Shown here: positions 46,600 through 53,956 of the stretch, one piece after another
Layout of the letters: the number at the start of each line of letters is the position of its first letter
Position numbering within the stretch: the stretch's first letter is position 1
From: Opitutaceae bacterium
Lineage (GTDB): Bacteria > Verrucomicrobiota > Verrucomicrobiia > Opitutales > Opitutaceae
Assembly (NCBI GenBank): GCA_030648295.1
Contig: JAUSID010000177.1
Coordinates: 97,463 to 161,462 of the forward strand
DNA: 64,000 nt
Direction of reading: 5' to 3'
Notes under the pieces: model-generated
The model's database searches: none
What the model was told of the DNA's origin: nothing
Seen by the model: the letters and a program-made list of their open reading frames with translations, nothing else
Translations under genes and position numbers: made by a program

Positions 46600-47997
46600 G
46601 TGAATTCGTCCGCCGTCATCATCGCCACGCTTCTGCTCGTCGCGTCCGCCGCCTCCGCCGCGGCACCCTCGCGGTGGAATGTCCTGTATCTAATCTCCGA
46701 CGACTTGAACAACAACCTGGGCTGCTACGGCAATCCGGTGGTCAAGTCGCCGAACATCGACCGGCTGGCCGCACGCGGGATGCGTTTCGATCGCGCCTAC
46801 TGCAGCTACCCCGTCTGCAACGCCTCCCGCACCTCTTTTCTGAGCGGGCGGCGGCCGGACACGACCGGGGTGGTGGACAACCAGACTCCCACCCGCGCGC
46901 ACCTGCGGGAGGCGGTGTTCATGCCCGAGTTATTCCGGCAACAGGGGTATCGAACCATCAAGGTCGGCAAGATTTTCCATACCGGAGCTGAGTTTGAGGA
47001 TCCCCGCTCCTGGGACGTGGATATTCGCGAAACCAGCCGCGCAAAGAATCCGCCGGTGGAACAGATTTTGCGCCGGCAGGGTCCGGATGGCATCGTACTG
47101 CGGGCGAAGGATGAGGACACCTGGGAGGGTTTTGTCGCGCGCAAGGCGGTCGAGTTGTTGACGGAAGCGGCGGCAGGAAACGCGCCTTTCTTCGTGGCCG
47201 CCGGTTTTCGCATGCCACACCGGCCGTACATTGCACCGGAGAAATACTATGCGCTCTATGATCCGGACGAACTAAAGCCACGCGCTGGCCCGCGGGAGCA
47301 TCTGGCAAAGGTGCCGGACCTGGCGCTTACCTATCGGACGGGCATCAATCCAGGATTCCCCGCGGAGCGGCCGGGCGACACGATCGCCGCCTATTACGCT
47401 GCCATCAGCTATATGGATGCGCAGGTCGGCGTGGTACTCCAGGCTCTCGATCAACTTGGCTTGTGGGACCGGACGATCGTGGTTTTTCAGAGCGACCATG
47501 GGTATCACCTTGGAGAACACGGCGGACTTTGGCACAAGCTGAGCCTGTTTGAGGAATGTGCGCGGATACCGTTGATCGTTGCCGCACCCGGTCGAAAAAC
47601 CGGCGCCTCCCTGCGTCTCGTTGAGTCCGTGGATCTTTTTCCGACGCTCGCGAATCTTTGCGGACTGCCGGTTCGCGAGGCGCTCGAAGGGACGAGTTTC
47701 GTGCCACTGCTGGACGATCCCGTGCAGCCGTGGAAGCGAGCGGCCTTCACCGTGGTGGCCCGCCCCCGGCGGGATGGTGATGGTAAATTCGGCGACCTCT
47801 CGTGGCTCGGCCGGACCGCCTTTGATGGACGCTGGCGATACACGGAGTGGCCCGATGGAGGCGCCGAACTGTACGACCACCACCACGATCCCTTCGAATA
47901 CGAGAACCTCGCTGCCGAACCGGAGCAACGAACCCAACTCGCAAGGATGAAGAAAATTCTCGGCGATGGCTGGCGGGGCGCCCGCCCGGGCATGTGA
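46600..47997 (+). CDS. Secreted sulfatase 2 (iduronate-2-sulfatase-like)
   Basis: A 465-residue sulfatase starting with GTG at 46600-46602 (frame upstream belongs to the MFS shadow). Signal peptide SSAVIIATLLLVASAASA. The formylglycine Cys73 is in CNASRTSFLSG, with Ala instead of Pro at the third position, an accepted variant. SDDLNNNLGCYGN, RPDTTGV, TIKVGKIFH, FQSDHGYHLGEHG and RPRRDGDGKFGD-like C-terminal segments match the iduronate-sulfatase group, as does the homologue at 62259. It would act in the periplasm. Confidence 0.92.
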   Translation: MNSSAVIIATLLLVASAASAAAPSRWNVLYLISDDLNNNLGCYGNPVVKSPNIDRLAARGMRFDRAYCSYPVCNASRTSFLSGRRPDTTGVVDNQTPTRAHLREAVFMPELFRQQGYRTIKVGKIFHTGAEFEDPRSWDVDIRETSRAKNPPVEQILRRQGPDGIVLRAKDEDTWEGFVARKAVELLTEAAAGNAPFFVAAGFRMPHRPYIAPEKYYALYDPDELKPRAGPREHLAKVPDLALTYRTGINPGFPAERPGDTIAAYYAAISYMDAQVGVVLQALDQLGLWDRTIVVFQSDHGYHLGEHGGLWHKLSLFEECARIPLIVAAPGRKTGASLRLVESVDLFPTLANLCGLPVREALEGTSFVPLLDDPVQPWKRAAFTVVARPRRDGDGKFGDLSWLGRTAFDGRWRYTEWPDGGAELYDHHHDPFEYENLAAEPEQRTQLARMKKILGDGWRGARPGM

Positions 47998-48094
47998 CGG
48001 AGGATGTCCTTCGATGATTCCCCACGCCTTTGATGATCATCTTCCGCCCCGCGCATCTCCAAAGCCACTGGTACCTAAGCAAGACCGCTTCGCC

Positions 48095-49165
48095 ATGACC
48101 CTTACCCGCCGTCGCTTCCTTGCCGCCACCGCCACCGTCGCCTCGGCCGCCTCGTCCAGCCGCCTGCGGGCGGCTTCAGCGGATGCTCCGACCAAGCCGT
48201 TTCGAATCGATTGCCAGAGCCACCTCTTTTGCCCCGAACTCGTGGCGTTGATGGAGAAGCGCCGGACGGATCCGCGGGTCTTCACCCGCGACGGGGTGCG
48301 CGTGGTGCAGATGGGCGACTGGCTGCGGAAGATCCCGCCCCATTACATGGACGTGGACGTGAAGCTCGCCGCGATGGACACGGCCGGCATCGCGCTGACG
48401 GCCCTCAGCATCAACGACCCCGGCCCGGAGTGGTTCGGTGCCGACGGGCCGGCGGTGGCGCAGCTGCTCAACGATTTTGTCGCCGGCGTGGTGCGGCGGC
48501 ATCCGGCGCGGTTTTTCGGGCTCTGCGTGCTGCCGCTGCCGGACATGCGGGCATCGCTCGCGGAACTGGATCGTTGTATCCAGAAATTGGGCATGAAAGG
48601 GATCCTCCTCTACACGAACCTGGCCGGCCGGTTTCCCGACGAGCCCGGGTTTCGTCCCCTGTTTGCCCGTGCCGTCGAGCTGGACATCCCGGTGCTCCTC
48701 CATCCGGCCAAGCCCATCACCATCGAGTTCGTGAAGGGCTACGAGATGACGAGCACCCTGGGCAACATGTTCGACAACACCATTGCGCTCACCCGGCTGA
48801 TCATGTCCGGGCTGCTGGATGAGTTTCCGACGCTCAAGCTCGTCTGCCCGCACCTGGGCGGCACGCTGCCCTACATCGTCGGCCGGCTCGATCACCAGGT
48901 GCAGGTGCTCAAGCGCGGGCCGCGGAATCTGGCCCGCACCCCGGGCGAATACCTGCGCGGCGTGTGGCTCGACGTGGTTTCGCCCCTGCCGCTCGCAATC
49001 AAGTTCGGCCACGACTTCGTCGGGCCGGACCGGCTCCTGTATTCGAGCGATCACCCGTGGGTGGAGCCGCAGCTCATTGTTGACACGGTCCGCGCCGCGG
49101 GGCTTTCCGCGTCCGCCGAGCAGAAGCTGTTTTCGCAAAACGCCCGTCGCCTTTTCCGCCTATGA
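48095..49165 (+). CDS. Tat-exported amidohydrolase-family protein (ACMSD-like)
   Basis: A 356-residue TIM-barrel protein of the amidohydrolase_2 family. Tat signal TLTRRRFLAATATVASAASS. Metal-site elements are DCQSHLF (the first His of the usual DxHxH is Gln), LLHPAKP (His), VCPHLGGTLPY (His) and YSSDHPW (Asp). These enzymes hydrolyse or decarboxylate cyclic or aromatic acids and lactones; the Gln change makes catalysis uncertain. The ATG at 48095 is chosen because the signal starts there. Stop overlaps the DUF6807 start. Confidence 0.85.
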   Translation: MTLTRRRFLAATATVASAASSSRLRAASADAPTKPFRIDCQSHLFCPELVALMEKRRTDPRVFTRDGVRVVQMGDWLRKIPPHYMDVDVKLAAMDTAGIALTALSINDPGPEWFGADGPAVAQLLNDFVAGVVRRHPARFFGLCVLPLPDMRASLAELDRCIQKLGMKGILLYTNLAGRFPDEPGFRPLFARAVELDIPVLLHPAKPITIEFVKGYEMTSTLGNMFDNTIALTRLIMSGLLDEFPTLKLVCPHLGGTLPYIVGRLDHQVQVLKRGPRNLARTPGEYLRGVWLDVVSPLPLAIKFGHDFVGPDRLLYSSDHPWVEPQLIVDTVRAAGLSASAEQKLFSQNARRLFRL

Positions 49166-50130
49166 AACACCTCCCTGTCGCGCTGCTGGCATTGCTCCCC
49201 GCCTCCCTTTTGTTCGGTGCGGCGGCGGATGACCAGGTCACGCTCACCCGCCGGGACGACCGGATTCGCATCGAGATCGGCGGCAAGCTGTTCTCCGAAT
49301 ACCTGTTCTTCAGCGGCACCAAGCCGTGCCTGTATCCGATTGTCGATGACGCCGGCATCCCTTACACGCGGGACTGGCCGTTGCGCGACGACACGAAGGA
49401 TGCGCAGGATCACGACTGGCACCGCTCGGTGTGGTTTGGTCACGGTCTGGTCAACGGCCACGACTTCTGGCGGGCGATCCCGGGCGCCGGCCGGATTGTC
49501 CACGATGGCGTGCTGGAGCAACTCGACGGTCCCGTCGGGCTGATCGGGGTGCGCCACCGTTGGGAGGCAGCCGGCGGGAAGCCCGTCTGTTCGGACGAAA
49601 CGACCCTGCGGATCCGGCGCGTACCGGGCGGATATTACGTCGACCACGAGATTACGATCCTGGCCACGCATGGTCCGCTCGTGTTTGGCGACACGGAGGA
49701 GGGCACGCTCGCAGTGCGCGTCAACGAGGCGCTGCGGGTCAACCACGGGAAGAAGAAGGACGTGCGCCCCGGTGCCGGCCATATCGTGAACGCCGCGGGC
49801 GATCGCGATGCCGCCGCCTGGGGCAAACGGGCGCCGTGGTGCGACTATTCGGGCCCGGTCAACGGCGTGATGGTGGGTGTCGCCATCTTCGACCATCCGA
49901 AGAATGCATCGCATCCGACGTGGTGGCACGTGCGGGAGTATGGCTTGTTTGCCGCGAATGCCTTCGGGAAGCACGATTTCGAGAAGCTGAAAGATCAGCC
50001 CAATGCGGGCGACGTGTCCGTGCCGGCGGGCGGCCGGCTCGTGCTGCGGCACCGGCTGTTTTTCCACCGCGGGGACGAAAAGGCGGCGCGGATCGCCGAG
50101 CACTTCAGCCGCTACGCGGAAGGGAAGTAG
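49162..50130 (+). CDS. Secreted DUF6807 (PmoA-like) protein 2
   Basis: A 322-residue paralogue of 22253-23236. Signal peptide LPVALLALLPASLLFGAAA. Shared motifs: EIGGKLFSEYLF, TKPCLYPIVDDAG, DHDWHRSVWFGHGLVNG, VFGDTEEGTLAVR, WGKRAPWCDYSGP, IFDHPKNASHPTWWHVREYG and GDEKAARIAEHFSRYA. The HPHH of the first paralogue is HDWH here, so only the outer His residues are invariant. ATGA overlap with the amidohydrolase implies co-translation. Confidence 0.85.
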   Translation: MKHLPVALLALLPASLLFGAAADDQVTLTRRDDRIRIEIGGKLFSEYLFFSGTKPCLYPIVDDAGIPYTRDWPLRDDTKDAQDHDWHRSVWFGHGLVNGHDFWRAIPGAGRIVHDGVLEQLDGPVGLIGVRHRWEAAGGKPVCSDETTLRIRRVPGGYYVDHEITILATHGPLVFGDTEEGTLAVRVNEALRVNHGKKKDVRPGAGHIVNAAGDRDAAAWGKRAPWCDYSGPVNGVMVGVAIFDHPKNASHPTWWHVREYGLFAANAFGKHDFEKLKDQPNAGDVSVPAGGRLVLRHRLFFHRGDEKAARIAEHFSRYAEGK

Positions 50131-50322
50131 GTCGCACACTCTTGGGCCGTTATCTACCGCGCCATTGCGAAGAAGCGCGATGCCCGATGTGCTCGCGTGG
50201 CTCGAATCGCAGCAAAAAAAGGAGCGGCCAGGGAACTAAGTCGCGGGAACGGACGAGGTCCGAACCACTCTGGTCGCTGCTCTTCACGGCATTCATTCAA
50301 TCCATTTTGTCAATCCAGCGCC

Positions 50323-50515
50323 TCTCCCCATTCCCCTCGACCGCTCCGCCGCTTTCGACCGCCTGCGCAATTTCGGTTTTTCCGGGCTGTTTACGCAGGA
50401 GCTGGGCTGGAACTGGCACACGTCGAATAGATTCCTCGCAACGTCCGCCCGGTCAGCAGCGACTGGCCCTTGAAGTAAACCATCGCCACCGTTCCCTGGT
50501 GCGCGCATCCTGCAT
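50323..50515 (+). pseudogene. Fragment resembling the N-terminus of a restriction/methylase protein
   Basis: Within the 437-bp gap 50131-50567, one frame reads LPIPLDRSAAFDRLRNFGFS then GLFTQELGWNW, which looks like the beginning of a large Eco57I-type restriction-modification polypeptide. The frame stops at 50471, but another frame reads GQQRLALEVNHRHRSLV at 50450-50500, a plausible continuation after a frameshift. Nothing more of the gene remains. Family assignment is from memory of similar N-termini and is tentative. Confidence 0.4.
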
Positions 50516-50567
50516 CCGCCCTCTTTCCGTTCAACCCCCCGCCGTGTCCCGCGCCCGGATTCAACCT

Positions 50568-51818
50568 ATGTGCTTCCGAATTCTTCTGCTCACGTTTGCC
50601 GCCACCGCCACCAGCCTGGTCGCCGCGCCGGGCCGGCCGGTCCGTTTTGAAAAGGTTGTCCTGACCGACCAGTATCTCTGCGACGGGATCAACGCCGCGG
50701 ATTTCAACCGCGACGGCCATATCGACGTGGTGGCCGGCCCCTATTGGTACGAGGGGCCGGGCTTCAAGACCAAGCACGAGTTCTTTCCCATGGTGCCGCA
50801 GCCAATCGAGGAGAAGCCGACGAATTCGATGTTTTCGTTCGTCTACGATTTCGACGGCGACGGGTGGACCGACATCCTCGTGCTGGGACGCGTGCTGTTT
50901 AACGAGGCGTATTGGTACCGCAACCCGGGCGCCACCGCCGTGATGGACCCCGGCACACGGTGGAAGAGAAGCCTCGTTTCGCCGCGCGTTTTTGGCGAGG
51001 CGCCGCAGTTTCTCGACATCGACGGTGACGGACGGCCCGAGATTCTCGCCATCTCGGGCACCGCCGCGTCCGACAAGAAGAAGCAGTGGGGGTGGTATGC
51101 ACCCGACTGGTCGGCGCCCGAGAGGCCGTGGCGGTTCGTCGCGGTGACGGAATCGGACAATTTCAACCACTATTATCATGGCGAAGGTGTGGGCGACATT
51201 GACGGTGACGGCCGGCTCGACCTCGTGCTCAACGAGGGCTGGTGGCAGCAGCCGCCCAAATCGGCCGCGCCCGGAACGCTGTGGAAGAAACATCCGTTTG
51301 TCCTGAGCGACGACCGCGGTGGCGCGCAGATTCTAGTCGCGGACGTCAATGGCGACCGGCGAAACGACATCATCACGGCCAAGAACGCCCACGGCTGGGG
51401 CGTTTCGTGGTTCGAGCAGGTTCGCGGCGCGGACGGCGCGATCACGTTTACCGAGCACCGGATCATGGGCACGCGCGAGGAGGAGAAGGTTTTCGGCGTG
51501 GCGTTTTCGCAGCCGCATGCGCTCACCCTCGCTGATATCAACGGCGATGGACTGAAGGACATCGTGACGGGCAAGCGCCGCTGGGCGCACGGGCCGAAAG
51601 GTGACGTCGAACCGATGGGCACGCCGGTCAACTATTGGTTCGAACTCGTCCGCGATGCGCGCGCGCCGGGTGGGGCCCGCTACGTGCCGCACCTCATCGA
51701 CGACGCGTCGGCGCTCGGCACGCAGGTCGAGGCGGTCGACGTCAATGGCGACGGCGCGCCCGATGTGCTGACCGCTTCGAAGCTCGGCGCGTTCGTATTT
51801 CTGAACCGCCGTTCGTAG
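50568..51818 (+). CDS. Secreted VCBS/FG-GAP repeat protein 1
   Basis: A 416-residue protein with a signal peptide (ILLLTFAATATSLVA). It consists of beta-propeller FG-GAP/VCBS repeats, each with a calcium-loop DxDxDGxxD: DFNRDGHIDVV, DFDGDGWTDIL, DIDGDGRPEIL, DIDGDGRLDLV, DVNGDRRNDII, DINGDGLKDIV, DVNGDGAPDVL (seven). No catalytic motif is known for this architecture. It probably binds glycans or proteins outside the inner membrane. Located between the DUF6807 gene and a larger VCBS protein. Confidence 0.88.
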   Translation: MCFRILLLTFAATATSLVAAPGRPVRFEKVVLTDQYLCDGINAADFNRDGHIDVVAGPYWYEGPGFKTKHEFFPMVPQPIEEKPTNSMFSFVYDFDGDGWTDILVLGRVLFNEAYWYRNPGATAVMDPGTRWKRSLVSPRVFGEAPQFLDIDGDGRPEILAISGTAASDKKKQWGWYAPDWSAPERPWRFVAVTESDNFNHYYHGEGVGDIDGDGRLDLVLNEGWWQQPPKSAAPGTLWKKHPFVLSDDRGGAQILVADVNGDRRNDIITAKNAHGWGVSWFEQVRGADGAITFTEHRIMGTREEEKVFGVAFSQPHALTLADINGDGLKDIVTGKRRWAHGPKGDVEPMGTPVNYWFELVRDARAPGGARYVPHLIDDASALGTQVEAVDVNGDGAPDVLTASKLGAFVFLNRRS

Positions 51819-51880
51819 AAGCGGCTTCGATTCCTTCAACCCGTTCCCCGCATGGCCCAAGCAACCCAGCCAATGTCACC

Positions 51881-53956
51881 ATGCATATTCCATTTCATGC
51901 CTCCGCGGGTTTCCCGGGGGTTCTGTGTGCCGCGATCAGTCTGGCGCCGGCCGCGATGCCGGCGGCGGACGTCGTGTTTCGCGATGACTTCTCGCAGCTG
52001 AAAGTGGAGATGCTTTCCGCCGGCGTGATCGGCGCGGAGGCGGAATACCATTATGTGCCGAAGACCGGCCGGCAGGGAAACTGGGAGGTTTCGTGTTTCC
52101 GGAGCGAAGGGTCGCAGCGCGCATGGCGCGTCATTCGTGAAGGAGGATTTGGCCGCAAGCTGATGTATCAGGCCAGCACCTCGGGCGCGTCCGAATCCGC
52201 CTACACCCATCCGCTGCTCGTGGCTGGCGATCCACTGTGGGGCGATTACACGGTGACGGTGACGTTCACGCCCGAGAGCGCGGAAAACCGCAGCGGCGTG
52301 GTCTTCCGTTACCGCAACGATCGCTGCCTCTACTTTTTCGGGGTGAAGGGCCCGCAGGCGGAGCTGCTGCTGCTCAACCATGGCACGGGTTATCGGCAAT
52401 CGACCGTGAAGACGCTGGCCCAGAAGCCGTGCCTGTGGAAGCCGGGCGAGGAACTCACCGCGGAAGTCGAGGTGCGCGGCGCCCACATCCGGGCGCGGCT
52501 TTCGAACCGCGTCGTGCTCGAAGCGAACGACGCTACGTTCCTCCAGGGACGGATCGGACTGCTGGCGGACGTGCCGACGCAGTACAAAGAGGTCATCGTG
52601 ACGATGGCGCCGGAGAGCCGCCGGCGGACGGAACAGGCCATCCTCGGACGCACGCAGACGGAGGAGCGGCTCCAGGCGGCGAACCCGGGGATGGTGGTCT
52701 GGAAAAAGATCAGCACGGAGGGCTTCGGCACCGGCCGAAGCGTGCGGTTGGGTGATCTCGATGGGGACGGCCAGCTCGATGTTTTGATCGCGCAGGTGCG
52801 CAATCATGGGCCGAAGGATCGCAATTCGGACGTGGGCTGCCTCACCGCGCTCACGTTCGACGGCAAGCGGCTTTGGCAGAGCGGCGAGTCCGATCTCTGG
52901 CGCGACCGGTTGACCTGCGACGTGGGGGTGCAGGTGCACGATGTCGATCACGACGGCAAGGCGGAGGTCGTCTATTGCCGCGATCAGGAACTGGTGATTG
53001 CCGAAGGCGCGACCGGCAGGGTGAAGCGCAGGATCGCGACGCCCGCGTCGCCGCCCTCGACGAAGAAAAACGATCCGCACAACAAGTTTCCCCACATTCT
53101 CGGTGATTCGATCTCCTTCCTCGATCTGCGCGGTCGCGACTGGGCGGGCGACATCATCCTGAAGGATCGCTACAGCCGCGTGTGGGCCTACACGGACAAA
53201 CTCGAGTTGTTGTGGGAGGCCGCGTGCAACACCGGCCACTACGGGTTCGCGGCCGACATCGACGGTGATGGCCGGGACGAGCTCGCGATTGGCTACACTT
53301 TAATCGACCACGATGGGAAAATCCTCTGGTCGCTGGACGAAAAAATGAAGGACCATGCGGACGCGGTCGCGATGGTCCGGCTGCATCCCGATGATCCCGC
53401 TCCGACGCTGTTGTGCGCAGCCAGCGACGAGGGTATCTTCTGGACCGATCTGAGGGGCAACGTGCTCCGGCACCATTACCTTGGGCACGTGCAGAGCCCG
53501 ACGATTGCGAATCTCCGCGACGATCTGCCGGGGCTGGAAACCGTTTCCGTGAACTTCCATGGCAACCAGGGCATCGTCCACTTCTACGACTCGCGGTTGA
53601 AGGTGTACCACGATTTCGAGCCCATGCAGCATGGCAGCATGATGATGCCGCTGAATTGGACGGGCCGGACGGAGGAGTACTTCGTCATCTCGCCGAATGT
53701 CGACGAAGGTGTCTACGACGGCTGGGGGCGGCGCGTGCTGCGATTCCCGGCCGACGGGCATCCGGAAATGTGTTACACCGTTGCGGACGTGACCGGCGAC
53801 TGCCGCGACGAAATCATCGTCTGGGATCCGCAGGAGATGTGGGTCTACACGCAGGCCGACAATCCGAAGTCCGGTGCGCTTTACCGGCCCAAGCGCAATC
53901 CGCTCTTCAACCAGTCGAACTACCAGGCCAACGTTTCGCTACCCCCTATCCCATGA
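51881..53956 (+). CDS. Secreted LamG/DUF1080-like plus FG-GAP propeller protein 2
   Basis: A 691-residue secreted protein (signal around LCAAISLAPAAMPA). Residues 30-225 form a jelly-roll (FRDDFSQ, TVTVTFTPESAENRSGVVFR, EVEVRGAHIRARLSNRVVLE) like carbohydrate-binding concanavalin-type modules. Residues 250-690 form a propeller with calcium loops DLDGDGQLDVL, DVDHDGKAEVV and DIDGDGRDELA; this part resembles the propeller of rhamnogalacturonan lyases, but I cannot confirm lyase residues. Codons about 554-587 (53541-53642) are duplicated at 61066. Stop overlaps the TonB gene start. Confidence 0.85.
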   Translation: MHIPFHASAGFPGVLCAAISLAPAAMPAADVVFRDDFSQLKVEMLSAGVIGAEAEYHYVPKTGRQGNWEVSCFRSEGSQRAWRVIREGGFGRKLMYQASTSGASESAYTHPLLVAGDPLWGDYTVTVTFTPESAENRSGVVFRYRNDRCLYFFGVKGPQAELLLLNHGTGYRQSTVKTLAQKPCLWKPGEELTAEVEVRGAHIRARLSNRVVLEANDATFLQGRIGLLADVPTQYKEVIVTMAPESRRRTEQAILGRTQTEERLQAANPGMVVWKKISTEGFGTGRSVRLGDLDGDGQLDVLIAQVRNHGPKDRNSDVGCLTALTFDGKRLWQSGESDLWRDRLTCDVGVQVHDVDHDGKAEVVYCRDQELVIAEGATGRVKRRIATPASPPSTKKNDPHNKFPHILGDSISFLDLRGRDWAGDIILKDRYSRVWAYTDKLELLWEAACNTGHYGFAADIDGDGRDELAIGYTLIDHDGKILWSLDEKMKDHADAVAMVRLHPDDPAPTLLCAASDEGIFWTDLRGNVLRHHYLGHVQSPTIANLRDDLPGLETVSVNFHGNQGIVHFYDSRLKVYHDFEPMQHGSMMMPLNWTGRTEEYFVISPNVDEGVYDGWGRRVLRFPADGHPEMCYTVADVTGDCRDEIIVWDPQEMWVYTQADNPKSGALYRPKRNPLFNQSNYQANVSLPPIP

